DNA from: DATNPX01 sp036702975
GTDB lineage: Bacteria > Cyanobacteriota > Vampirovibrionia > Obscuribacterales > Obscuribacteraceae
Length of the DNA stretch: 64,000 nt
NCBI GenBank assembly: GCA_036702975.1
Contig: DATNPX010000059.1
Location: 1-64,000 of the forward strand
Direction of reading: 5' to 3'
Shown: piece by piece, positions 44,924-53,453 of the stretch
Numbering within the stretch: the stretch's first letter is position 1
Layout of the letters: each line of letters begins with the position of its first letter
Made by a program: the position numbers and the translations under genes
The notes under the pieces: model-generated
The model's input: only the letters and a program-made list of their open reading frames with translations
Told to the model about the DNA's origin: nothing
Databases searched by the model: none

Positions 44924-45232
44924 GTGTCGCCCAAACTACTAAAAGGGAAATATGCCGACCTGAAAAACTCGGCGGCGATTCACGCGGCTTTAGCGAAAGA
45001 CGGCTATAAAATCTTTTCGTGGAGCGATCGGCCCGGCGCATACTATTCCAAACACTCGCACCCACACGATGAATACATCGTTGTGGAAAGCGGACAAATC
45101 ATCTTTCTAATACAAGAACAATCATACCCACTCGAGAAAGGCGATGCGCTTATCTTGCCAGCAGGAACGGTGCACGAAGCAAAGAATAGTTCCACGGACA
45201 ACGTTTCATATTTCATTTGCACCCGCCAATAA
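44924..45232 (+). CDS. Cupin-domain protein
   Basis: A 102-residue single-cupin protein. The metal ligands are complete: HSHPHDEY (His, His, Glu) in motif 1 and PAGTVHEAK (His) in motif 2, with the typical G-D-A-L-I-L-P-A-G turn. GTG start preceded by AGGGA. Small cupins of this kind bind a metal ion and act as isomerases, dioxygenases or sensors; no reaction is assigned. Confidence 0.88.
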   Translation: MSPKLLKGKYADLKNSAAIHAALAKDGYKIFSWSDRPGAYYSKHSHPHDEYIVVESGQIIFLIQEQSYPLEKGDALILPAGTVHEAKNSSTDNVSYFICTRQ

Positions 45233-45464
45233 GTTAACTGGGTTCCAAATTCATTGCGGCGGAAAAGGCTGCCACTGCCACCACCAGCCAGTAGCATTAC
45301 GCCTTCGCGAATAGCCCGCGCAGACATTCTAGAGCATGAGCTACTGCCAAAATCGGCTAGCGCACAAAACACAGTCCTAAAGCGGAATTCTTTTAATGTT
45401 CCAGAGGGGAACTCTTTGTGTAACGGAAAGTCTACAATCTAAAATCCTCTCGCGAAAGATAAAC

Positions 45465-45704
45465 ATGACTAATACACCTCACTGGACCGTACTGCACAAC
45501 AGCACTCAAGCCTCGTTCGAAAGCTTCCAACGAGCTATAAGCTATGCCGACCGATTGGCAAGTGGGGGCAAAGGCGTAAAGCTAATCAACTTGGAAACGC
45601 TAACCATCGACGTGCAACCAACAAAAGCAGTGCATTGGGGCGGCGCATTCGATGAGCAGTTGAGCGCAACTGCTCGCGACATTCGAGCCAGGGAAATTAA
45701 CTGA
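45465..45704 (+). CDS. Small hypothetical protein
   Basis: A 79-residue soluble protein starting at the ATG at 45465; the longer frame to 45396 lacks a start signal. It has a helix (FESFQRAISYADRLASGG) and a beta hairpin (VKLINLETLTIDVQ), then a Trp-Gly-Gly turn. No family recognised. It is followed by a bidirectional terminator. Confidence 0.55.
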   Translation: MTNTPHWTVLHNSTQASFESFQRAISYADRLASGGKGVKLINLETLTIDVQPTKAVHWGGAFDEQLSATARDIRAREIN

Positions 45705-45752
45705 TCTGTACCTCCAGAACTAACAATTTTAAGTACTCGTGGACGAAGCGAA

Positions 45753-45777
45753 GGGGCACTCACAAAATGAGTGCCCC
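45753..45777. terminator. Bidirectional terminator-like hairpin
   Basis: Perfect 10-pair stem GGGGCACTCA / TGAGTGCCCC with loop CAAAA, between the convergent 45465-45704 gene and the ABC permease at 45847. Flanking T-runs are short on both strands. Confidence 0.6.
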
Positions 45778-45846
45778 AATCGTTTCGACTGCTTTAGACG
45801 AATCCCCGTCAGACAGACACCACTTCCTTTCAAAAGTAAGCGCCTG

Positions 45847-46641
45847 CTACCCTTTCATGTCCATCATGTTTCCAGACTCATATCGCCTCAATCCGACATA
45901 GAATGCCAGAACTCCAATCAACATCATCGCCAGCGCGCCAAGCGCTGTGATTAGGGTCAAGGAAATTGACGAAGTCTTCAATGCATCAACAGGCAGATAG
46001 CTTACGAAACCCGCCGGAATCAAAGTGAAGAGAACAACTCTCACACTTCCGTGAAAGAGTGTCGAAGGATAGGTGCTGAAGGTGATGAGGGAGAATCGCC
46101 ACTGTTCCGCGATTGATTCCGCGTTTCCGACAAAGAAGCTTAGGCTTCCGGTCAGCACGAAGAATCCGAGGAAGAGCGTAGCCGAAGTCAGAGTGAAGAG
46201 CGAGAACAAGAGATAATGCTCTAAATCCGGTCGCACAAAGATCAAATAGACCAGGTAACCGAATATAGCATCACCAACGCTTGTCGCACTCATTCTGCCA
46301 AGCACCAGATGCGGCAGCAAAGCCCGTGGATAGAGCAGCCAGGCATCGAGTTGACCGCGCATCACGATAGTCGGCAAACTCAACGCGTTGCCGCAGAGAG
46401 TGGCAGCAATTCCGAACCCGGAGGCGCTCACAGCCCATATGGTGATCACGTCTTTGATATCCCATCCGTGCAAGACGGGAAAACGCTTGAAAAACAGCGA
46501 CCAAAAAATCAACCATATCGAGTTGTTGACGAACATCGCCACTGCTTGGCTGACGAAGGCACTCCGATATTCGAGGTGCGATCGCAGGTTTAAGCGCACG
46601 TAGGCACCGGCAAGTAAAAGCCAGTCTATTAGTTTGTTCAT
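45847..46641 (-). CDS. ABC-2 family (DUF990-type) permease, second subunit
   Basis: A 264-residue inner-membrane permease of the ABC2_membrane_6/DUF990 type. Start: the ATG at 46641 has GGAGG five bases upstream, and the upstream permease stop overlaps this site (TGAGATG), so translation is coupled; the longer frame to 46665 is not preferred. Seen: LRSHLEYRSAFVSQAVAMF near the N-terminus, several hydrophobic segments and the C-terminal ...RRYESGNMMDMKG typical of this family. Last gene of a three-gene operon (48582 to 45847). Confidence 0.9.
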   Translation of the reverse strand: MNKLIDWLLLAGAYVRLNLRSHLEYRSAFVSQAVAMFVNNSIWLIFWSLFFKRFPVLHGWDIKDVITIWAVSASGFGIAATLCGNALSLPTIVMRGQLDAWLLYPRALLPHLVLGRMSATSVGDAIFGYLVYLIFVRPDLEHYLLFSLFTLTSATLFLGFFVLTGSLSFFVGNAESIAEQWRFSLITFSTYPSTLFHGSVRVVLFTLIPAGFVSYLPVDALKTSSISLTLITALGALAMMLIGVLAFYVGLRRYESGNMMDMKG

Positions 46642-46642
46642 C

Positions 46643-47440
46643 TCAGCCTCCATTGACGAATACACGTCGTTGAGCGAATCGATAAGTGAAATAAACAGCA
46701 GCTCCGAGAGCAGTTACACCACATAGCTGATGCAGCAAGACTATCCGCAAATCGGTTAAGGACGGATTGACGAAAAGCTTTGCCGGCGCATATGCGACGT
46801 TGGCAAACGGAAGTGCCTTCAACAGCCCCTGCACTTGCTGCGGATATAGCTCGATGGGCACCAGCACACCGCCAACCAGCATCGTCATGCGTGAGTACAG
46901 CAGGAAGAGGCCAGTTGTGTCTTCCATCCAGAAGGCGCCAAGCCCTATCCAAAACGCACCCAGGAAATCGATGGTGAAGGCAAGTGGCAACGCAAACAAA
47001 AGCAGAGCCAGTCCGCTCAAGTTGAAACCGCTCGGTCCAACAAGCACCACCGTCACAACTGCGCCAGCCACCAGATTTGTGGCAAAGCGGACCAGACGTT
47101 CACCAAAAGTAGACGCCAACCTATATATAGGATAAGACATGGGACGCACCAGATATGTGGCAAACGAACCAGTACGCACATCTTCGTCCACAGTTTGAGT
47201 GACCTTAGGGGCCGATAGGACGATCGCTTCGGTAATCGTCAAGTACCAGAGCATTTGTGCGATAGACAAACCACCAAGGCTCGACACTTGCGATACACCG
47301 TAAGTCTCTTTCCAGAGGCACAAAAAAATGAAGAGTATGACGGCGAGAAAAATAACTCGACCTGTCACCTCGCCAAAATACGCAAGGTTAGAGCGTGCCG
47401 ATGTGAAAGCCACCCAGTAATACTTTTGAAAAGAGTTCAT
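46643..47440 (-). CDS. ABC-2 family (DUF990-type) permease, first subunit
   Basis: A 265-residue permease. The ATG at 47440 has AAAGGA seven bases upstream and gives the normal start MNSFQKYYWVAFTSARSNLA; the frame is open to 47491. Hydrophobic segments include VIFLAVILFIFLCLW, ALLLFALPLAFTIDFLGAFW and LLHQLCGVTALGAAVYFTYR. Together with 45847-46641 it forms a heterodimeric channel driven by the ATPase 47557-48582. Family members export drugs or envelope components; the substrate here is unknown. Confidence 0.9.
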   Translation of the reverse strand: MNSFQKYYWVAFTSARSNLAYFGEVTGRVIFLAVILFIFLCLWKETYGVSQVSSLGGLSIAQMLWYLTITEAIVLSAPKVTQTVDEDVRTGSFATYLVRPMSYPIYRLASTFGERLVRFATNLVAGAVVTVVLVGPSGFNLSGLALLLFALPLAFTIDFLGAFWIGLGAFWMEDTTGLFLLYSRMTMLVGGVLVPIELYPQQVQGLLKALPFANVAYAPAKLFVNPSLTDLRIVLLHQLCGVTALGAAVYFTYRFAQRRVFVNGG

Positions 47441-47556
47441 TTCAATATCCTTTGCATTGCAAATGCCATGGTTAATCGAAACCGGGTGCAACCAGTTTCA
47501 GCCCCACTTCATTTCGCCTGAATCGACTTAATTGAGGTCAGGTATTGCCGCCCGAA

Positions 47557-48582
47557 CTAACGGGCAGCAACCTTGAACTGACAATCGTCACCGCTCCCGA
47601 GGGGGAGAACCTCAGTCTCTGCCTTATCTTCATGCGCGTTGCTGTAGATGTGAGCAATAACGTCTTCCAGGGGCGGATCTTCGATGGTTATGTCGAGCAC
47701 CCGGCCAGCACTCAGAATTGCATGAGTGACATGATCGATATTCACCTTATCCGTATCTACCTCGAGCTTCATTGTGTAGCCCGTGTGATTGAGCACTTTC
47801 ACACCATGCATTACAAGCGAGAGCGGTTGGTCCTGGAACTTGGCTTCGATGATTTTGGTGCCTAGAAGCTTGCGCCGCACAGTGGCAACATCATCGTCGA
47901 GAACGACACGTCCGTGATTGACCACGATTACTCGCCGTGCAACGCTTTCGATATCGCCTGCGTCGTGACTAGTCAGAAAGACCGTTATCCCTTCATCTCG
48001 ATTCCATTCACGAATCAGATCGCGCAGTTCCTGCCTCGCTATTACATCGAGTCCGATGGTCGGCTCATCGAGAAATATGACCCGAGGTGCATGCAGGAGA
48101 CTGGCTGCGATTTCGGCTCTCATTCTCTGCCCGAGTGATAGCTTGCGCACCGGAGTGTACAAAAACTCAGAGAGCGAAAAACGCTCAATCAGCATGTCAC
48201 GCCGTTTCGCAAAGTCTGCTTTCGGCAGGTTATAGATGCGAGCCAAGAGTTCGAACGAATCTTGTGGTGGCAAGTGATACCACAACTGAGATCGTTGCCC
48301 GAAGACCGCACCTATTTTGTGAGCGAGGCGACTGCGATCGCGCCACGGCGTCAGGCCAAGCACCTGTGCCGAACCGGAAGTTGGACGCATGATGCCAGTC
48401 AAGATCTTGATCGTCGTAGATTTGCCGGCGCCATTTGGTCCGATGAAGGCGACAGACTCACCCTCTTTGACCGAGAGATCGATACCGTGCACAGCCGGAA
48501 CCTCAACCGTTGTGCGGTTGAAGAAACTCCCCTTCTTCAATTGAAAGGATTTTCTCAGATCGTTCACTTCTACTGCGTTCAT
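47557..48582 (-). CDS. ABC transporter ATP-binding protein for the DUF990-type permeases
   Basis: A 341-residue ABC ATPase. Walker A GPNGAGKSTT, signature LSLGQRMRAE (LSLGQ), Walker B VIFLDEPTIGLD and H-loop TSHD are intact, and the ~90-residue C-terminal extension is typical for partners of DUF990 permeases. First gene of the minus-strand three-gene operon; the next gene starts 117 bases later. The 5' leader is an AC-rich run (ACCACC units). Cytoplasmic, hydrolyses ATP to drive export. Confidence 0.93.
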   Translation of the reverse strand: MNAVEVNDLRKSFQLKKGSFFNRTTVEVPAVHGIDLSVKEGESVAFIGPNGAGKSTTIKILTGIMRPTSGSAQVLGLTPWRDRSRLAHKIGAVFGQRSQLWYHLPPQDSFELLARIYNLPKADFAKRRDMLIERFSLSEFLYTPVRKLSLGQRMRAEIAASLLHAPRVIFLDEPTIGLDVIARQELRDLIREWNRDEGITVFLTSHDAGDIESVARRVIVVNHGRVVLDDDVATVRRKLLGTKIIEAKFQDQPLSLVMHGVKVLNHTGYTMKLEVDTDKVNIDHVTHAILSAGRVLDITIEDPPLEDVIAHIYSNAHEDKAETEVLPLGSGDDCQFKVAAR

Positions 48583-48691
48583 GGTTCTTTGTTCCTGAAA
48601 ATGGTGATTGATTTGATGATTGTGGTGAATAGTTGGTGGTAGTGGTGGCGGCGCAAAGACAATTGGGCCGTTGCGAATGCGAAAAATGCGA

Positions 48692-48727
48692 TAAAAAAAC
48701 CTCCCGGCTCTTTTAGAGTGGGAGGTT
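48692..48727 (-). terminator. Rho-independent terminator on the minus strand
   Basis: On the minus strand: AACCTCCC-ACTCT-AAA-AGAGC-C-GGGAGGTT followed by seven T. It has a long interrupted stem and a perfect T-run. It ends transcripts coming from the DUF4388 gene or the tiny frame at 48751-48888 before the ABC operon begins. Confidence 0.88.
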
Positions 48728-48750
48728 GAAACTTCTGCAGACTGAACTTA

Positions 48751-48888
48751 TTAGTTAGTGATCAGCGCAAAAGCAACACACCTCCGAGACTCGTGGGCAA
48801 CGAATCCTTGGATAGTTGGAAGCATATATTCGCGCTCGCACATGACAATAACACCGGACAAACAATTGACTATATGACCATTATTCAT
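48751..48888 (-). CDS. Possible 45-residue small protein
   Basis: An ATG frame (MNNGHIVNCLSGVIVMCERE...) with three cysteines that ends 24 bases before a strong terminator. An AGGA lies immediately upstream of the ATG, closer than usual. It could equally be untranslated 3' sequence of the DUF4388 gene. No family recognised. Confidence 0.25.
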   Translation of the reverse strand: MNNGHIVNCLSGVIVMCEREYMLPTIQGFVAHESRRCVAFALITN

Positions 48889-48955
48889 TTCCTGGCCGGA
48901 TAGTCAATAATTATAAACGCAATATTAAGAACGCCGCAAAACCCGCATCAATACA

Positions 48956-51604
48956 TTAGTGAGGCGGATTGATCGAAATAATATGGAAAGCGAACAAGGC
49001 ACCGACAATACCGCCAACCAACACTAATATAAGAAGAACCACTCCGATAATGACGAGCATCTTGTTCTTTTCGAAGAACGAACGGTTGTCAGCCTGGGTG
49101 CCAGGCTTGGTCATACGCATGCGTCCGGAACGGCCCTCCGGCAGGCCTAGAGGTTCGGCGAGACTATGTGTCTCTACTAGTGCCTGGGGATTTCCAACTC
49201 CTGGTATGCCACCACCGGCAGCGCCCTGGCCAAAATCGCGCGGAGCTCTTATTGAGTCAAGAGAAGCCGAGCTTAAGGGATCAATAGACTCAGGAGAAAG
49301 AGGCGCACCGCGCAATCCGCCTGGTGCAGCCGCAGCATCAGGCAATTTAAAGGCAGGCGAAGGCTCTGGACGGCGAAGCAATGATGGCACTGGTTCAAAT
49401 TTTGCCTGCGGCGGAAATGGTGCCTGAGGAGGCAGTGGTGCACCGGGCAATGGATTGGATGACATCAAAGACGACGAATCAGCGGCGCTTGAATAACCTT
49501 GAGGTTCCGGTTCCGGCAGCCGAGGGTCCATTGCTTCCGGTGAACGATTGGCACCGGCACGAGGCTCATCTGACAGACCAAGCTGTCTTCTCTTCATAGC
49601 TTCTAAAATTGATGAGCCGGGACTCTTTCCACTAGTTGTCGTGCGCTGAGCATCGGAGTTAGGACCAAAAGACGGCGCTGAACTAAATGCAGCTTCAGAG
49701 GAAGATTCGGCAGCCTGGTAGTTGGAACCGCTTGTGCCACCAGCAGCATGCCTCATTGACATGCTCGACGGAGTCATATCCATAGATTCTAAGCTTGACT
49801 GCGGCACAGCTCTGTAGTCAGTTCCCGACATACTAGCCTGCGGTACCGCATTGTAATTGGTGCCGGACTGTACCGCATTGTAATCGGTGCCTGACCGCAC
49901 CGCATTGTAATCGGTGCCTGACTGCGCCGCATTGTAATTGGTGCCCGACTGCGCCGTATTGTAATCGGTGCCCGACTGCACCGCATTGTAATCGGTGCCC
50001 GACTGCACCGCATTGTAATTGGTGCCCGACTGCGCCGCGTCATTTCTGGTGCCGGTCTGCGCCGGATGGGGTACGGGTGCAAATCCGCCAGACTGGGATT
50101 GTTGCATGGCATTGAATGAACCAGAGGACGCAGGATCTGGCAAGCTTGTAGTAAGACCGCCTTCAAACAGTGCATCATCAGTAAAAATAGGTGCTTCGAT
50201 AAGAGTGGCCGTGACCTCAGGCTTTCCCTTCTTTTGGGCAGTCGGAGGAAGCGGTGCCGCAGGAGGCAGAGAAGCGGCTTGTGCTTGAGGAGCCGCTGGC
50301 GGCAATGGAGCCGGTGCCGTTGGCACAGGTACAGGTTGCGGAGCGGAAGGCGGCAGCGCTGATGCTGCTGGAGCAGCAGGTGTTTGAGGCACCGCATGCG
50401 GTGCAGACTGAGGGCTATAAACAGAAGTTGCCGAGGCTGGATAACCGCCTGAATTGCCCTGTCCCATAAGATTTGGCAAAGCGGCAGCAGGCGCCCCCTG
50501 ACTGGTACTCATACTGGCAGCAGCTGGTTGTAGATAGTTGGCAGGTGGCATAGCTGCAGGCATGTTTGCCATCGACTGACGCAAAGCTGCCTCATCTGCA
50601 ATTGCCTGACGTTGGATTTCGCTCATGGCGCTAGCATGTGACGATGCAGGAACAGTCGGTGGTGCCGGTTGTGATGCCATTGATGGTGGCATTAAACCGG
50701 CCGGTGGCATCAATCCGGATGGTGGCATCAATCCATCCGGTGCTGGAACAGATGAACCTGGGCCTCTAAAAGTTTGAGAAGTAGACATCGAAGATTGTGT
50801 TGAACGTGGATTGCCAGAGGACGCACCCATGTTGGAAGGTCCAAGGCGATTGAGGTCTGACAAATTGGTCATTAGATCATCGACTTTATCGTCAGACTTC
50901 TTTTGCAGACTTGGGTTCTCATCCCCTGAAAAGACGTCCATGGCAAAGTTCGTCGAGGCAAATTTTCTAGCTTTTTTCTTTGCTGCCGGAGCAGGAGAGG
51001 ATGCCATCGGAGCCGGTGGAGCAGTCGGCGGCGCCTGTGGTTTGGGGGGCATAACTGACTGCTGTTGGCTGTATCCAGCACCTCCATACAAAGACTGCTG
51101 AGGAGCTTGAGCTTGCATCGGCTGCTGCGGAGGTGACTGGTAGGTTACAGGCTGAACCGGCGCTTGTTGATAATTTGGCACAGGAGGAGCAGCCATGGGA
51201 GCGGGAGGCGGGGCCTGAGGAGCAACTTGCGGAGAGGCTGCAGGGGCACCTTGCGGAGCAGCGGCGCCGCCGGACGCTCCTTCGATGCCACGAACAATGC
51301 TCAGCATGTCCATACGAAGAGTCTTCTTGATATGAGTGTCCGGATATTCGTTTATATCGAAGAACGCAAACTCGCCGGTCTTCCAATCCAAGATTTTCTT
51401 GAGTGCAAACAGCCCCTGCTCGCTTTTACCTTTGATAATCGCCCCTACAATTAAGCCCTGGTCGGAAACTGCCAGCTCGGCTTCATCTTGGGGAGTGCGA
51501 ATGATCAACACCCCCGAAGGCACGGCCGGCATGGAGCAGAGCCCTTTGAATGCCGGAAGAAGCCCGTGACTAGCTGATAAATGTCCGGTAAATACAGGAA
51601 CCAT
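48956..51604 (-). CDS. DUF4388 (PATAN-like) protein with Pro-rich and nonapeptide repeats and a C-terminal helix
   Basis: An 882-residue protein. Residues ~1-110 are a DUF4388 domain (SGVLIIRTPQDEAELAVSDQ, QGLFALKKILDWKTGEFAFF), a cyanobacterial/PATAN-type regulatory fold. Then ~650 residues are low complexity: Pro/Ala/Gln-rich, with an array of nine-residue units of type QSGTDYNAV (residues ~515-590), and Ser/Pro-rich parts. The C-terminus has one transmembrane helix (MLVIIGVVLLILVLVGGIVG), so the bulk is cytoplasmic and tail-anchored. In related phyla such domains act in motility or chemotaxis-like regulation; no partner is seen here. ATG at 51604 without clear ribosome site. Confidence 0.8.
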   Translation of the reverse strand: MVPVFTGHLSASHGLLPAFKGLCSMPAVPSGVLIIRTPQDEAELAVSDQGLIVGAIIKGKSEQGLFALKKILDWKTGEFAFFDINEYPDTHIKKTLRMDMLSIVRGIEGASGGAAAPQGAPAASPQVAPQAPPPAPMAAPPVPNYQQAPVQPVTYQSPPQQPMQAQAPQQSLYGGAGYSQQQSVMPPKPQAPPTAPPAPMASSPAPAAKKKARKFASTNFAMDVFSGDENPSLQKKSDDKVDDLMTNLSDLNRLGPSNMGASSGNPRSTQSSMSTSQTFRGPGSSVPAPDGLMPPSGLMPPAGLMPPSMASQPAPPTVPASSHASAMSEIQRQAIADEAALRQSMANMPAAMPPANYLQPAAASMSTSQGAPAAALPNLMGQGNSGGYPASATSVYSPQSAPHAVPQTPAAPAASALPPSAPQPVPVPTAPAPLPPAAPQAQAASLPPAAPLPPTAQKKGKPEVTATLIEAPIFTDDALFEGGLTTSLPDPASSGSFNAMQQSQSGGFAPVPHPAQTGTRNDAAQSGTNYNAVQSGTDYNAVQSGTDYNTAQSGTNYNAAQSGTDYNAVRSGTDYNAVQSGTNYNAVPQASMSGTDYRAVPQSSLESMDMTPSSMSMRHAAGGTSGSNYQAAESSSEAAFSSAPSFGPNSDAQRTTTSGKSPGSSILEAMKRRQLGLSDEPRAGANRSPEAMDPRLPEPEPQGYSSAADSSSLMSSNPLPGAPLPPQAPFPPQAKFEPVPSLLRRPEPSPAFKLPDAAAAPGGLRGAPLSPESIDPLSSASLDSIRAPRDFGQGAAGGGIPGVGNPQALVETHSLAEPLGLPEGRSGRMRMTKPGTQADNRSFFEKNKMLVIIGVVLLILVLVGGIVGALFAFHIISINPPH
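49842..50064. repeat. 27-base tandem repeat coding for nonapeptides
   Basis: Seven to eight in-frame units of 27 bases with core ACCGCATTGTAATCGGTGCC on the plus strand, each coding for a QSGT(D/N)YNAV-type nonapeptide on the minus strand. Synonymous differences show that copies have drifted. Confidence 0.9.
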
Positions 51605-52002
51605 GCTCGTAATCGTTGCCTAAATGCCCCGAAGGCCGATTATATGACGAATCAACTCTGCTCACGCCAAGCGCGAAGCATCGCCTCTAGAATTCTTATA
51701 CCCGTCTAATCAAAGAAACGCCTTCACTTTCACTTTAAGCAGTGCGGTTTCACCGAAACAAGCAAATGCTCTGCTTTGCCGGCTCCGCACGGCTTTGCAG
51801 CCATGAGGGTCCAGGATAGTCCATTTTAATTTAGGCAAACAAGTTAAATTCTTGCCGTGATTGACTGATAAAGGGTTTCGAGCGGATATGACCCTCAAGC
51901 TCATGCTTATCGAATGCAGACGCTCAATTCATGAGCTCAATGCTGGACGTAATGTTCAAAAGCTCAAACTCGCGGTTTCTTGCTCGGAACTAGACTATGC
52001 AG
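51605..52002. other. Intergenic region without convincing gene
   Basis: Between the DUF4388 start and the epimerase stop (both minus strand). A minus frame at 51710-51904 and a plus frame at 51861-52394 lack ribosome sites and known domains, and the second lies mainly antisense to the epimerase. The DUF4388 promoter should be here. Nothing else seen. Confidence 0.5.
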
Positions 52003-53217
52003 TCAAACAGGCAGCTTGTCTTTCCAAACGGCAAGTGTCTCGGCCATACCGATGGCAAACGGAATGCGGTCCGTATATCCAAGCTCACGCTCGGCCTTGG
52101 AGATATCAAAGCCCTGGTTCACTGCTGCCAACCGAAATGCTGGTCGCGAATACCGAGAAAGAAGAGGCTCCACAAACGGTGGCGCCCATGGTGCCGCCAA
52201 AGACGACATCTCGCACAGCAATTTCGCGACACCTACTGGAACATGAATACGGGCACGGGGCAGTCCAAGTTCATCGGCAACTGTGTCAAACAGCTGTTTT
52301 TTCGTCACAATTTGGCCATCGGTCAAATTGTAAACCTGCCCATAAGCAACTTTATTCAGTAGCGCAAGGATTATGGCGCGCGACAAGTTCTTAACGTAGA
52401 TGACGTTGGTCTGTTTTACGCCACCACCAACCACAAGCGCTCGCCCTTGCTTCAAAGCTTGCATCAAGCGCGGCATCCAGGCTTGCTCGCGAGGACCGTA
52501 TATAAATCCGGGGCGCAATGCTGTCACTTCGATTCGCCCACGTTCCTTTTCGGCCATGACGATAAGTTCGGCATCGATCTTCGAGTTAGCGTAAGCTTCG
52601 CGACAATGTCTCAGCGGTTCCGATTCGGAGACATTGTATTTGTCTTCTTCGCCAGTAATTACCGAGAGACTGCTTATATGCACGAAGTGCTTGATGCCAG
52701 CTTTAATAGCAGCGTTCAGGGTGTTGCGAGTACCTTCAACGTTTACGGCGCGTAAGTTCTTTCCATTACCATTAGGATCAATTGTGGCCGCTGAATGCAC
52801 AACAGCATCGCAGCCAAGCATCGCTTCAGCGAGCTTGTCCTCGTCATCCAGAGGCGCTTCCACAATTGAGAGGCGGTCACTGAAGCGCGCTGCCAGTGCA
52901 TTTAAAGCCGCGGTGTTAGTGGTAGCACGAACGGCAGCGACAGCACATGCACCGTGTTCGGCTACTAATCTTTCGACAAAGTCCGAACCGACTAATCCAC
53001 TAGCACCAGTTACGAAAACACGTTTGTTTCTCAAAACGGGTTGGGAGGCGCCTAGAGTATCAGTTTGGATATCCGGATTCGATGTGATCAATGAAAAAAC
53101 CAGCGAGCTACCAAGTAAAGGAGTGGTGAAACACAAAAATATCACCGATTCTTTTTTCGATAAAGAGACAGTTGGACTTCTTTTGATCGGCCCATGACAG
53201 CATGGCGTCCTGCGCAC
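52003..53217 (-). CDS. NAD(P)-dependent epimerase/3-beta-HSD-like dehydrogenase
   Basis: Up to 404 residues of an extended short-chain dehydrogenase. Seen: NKRVFVTGASGLVGSDFVERL (Rossmann G-x-x-G-x-x-G), DAVVHSAATIDPNG, HISSLSVI and the active-site Tyr-x-x-x-Lys in EAYANSKIDAE, followed by ALRPGFIYGPRE. It acts on sugar-nucleotides, sterols or similar hydroxyl/keto groups. The first ~60 residues before the Rossmann motif are not family-like and the true start may be internal (TTG or GTG codons between 53075 and 53170). Confidence 0.88.
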   Translation of the reverse strand: MRRTPCCHGPIKRSPTVSLSKKESVIFLCFTTPLLGSSLVFSLITSNPDIQTDTLGASQPVLRNKRVFVTGASGLVGSDFVERLVAEHGACAVAAVRATTNTAALNALAARFSDRLSIVEAPLDDEDKLAEAMLGCDAVVHSAATIDPNGNGKNLRAVNVEGTRNTLNAAIKAGIKHFVHISSLSVITGEEDKYNVSESEPLRHCREAYANSKIDAELIVMAEKERGRIEVTALRPGFIYGPREQAWMPRLMQALKQGRALVVGGGVKQTNVIYVKNLSRAIILALLNKVAYGQVYNLTDGQIVTKKQLFDTVADELGLPRARIHVPVGVAKLLCEMSSLAAPWAPPFVEPLLSRYSRPAFRLAAVNQGFDISKAERELGYTDRIPFAIGMAETLAVWKDKLPV

Positions 53218-53453
53218 ATTACAGTATCGTCATTATTTTCGGTTGCGGCGAAGAGAGGTCTAACATAAATACCTCTTTAGGCTACAAGTCTTGTGAATAG
53301 TCCGTCCCGCCGGTTGTCATGAGTGGCTGATTTTTCCGATTTCTGTCAAACTTCTGAGGATCTCTTGGATACCAGACATCGGCAATTTTTTGCCAATAAA
53401 CATCACTGTTCCAATTCAGATGTTTGATCAAGAATGGAAAGAGGAATCCGAAA

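Larger units (their letters stand above)
48583..48955. other. Intergenic region: leader, terminator and a possible tiny gene
   Basis: From right to left on the minus strand: ~65 AT-rich bases, a 45-codon frame (48888-48751), a strong terminator (48727-48692) and a ~110-base AC-rich leader of the ABC operon. No other feature was seen. Confidence 0.6.

Noticed and set aside
51861..52394. 177-codon plus frame
   Set aside because: Mostly antisense to the epimerase, no ribosome site.
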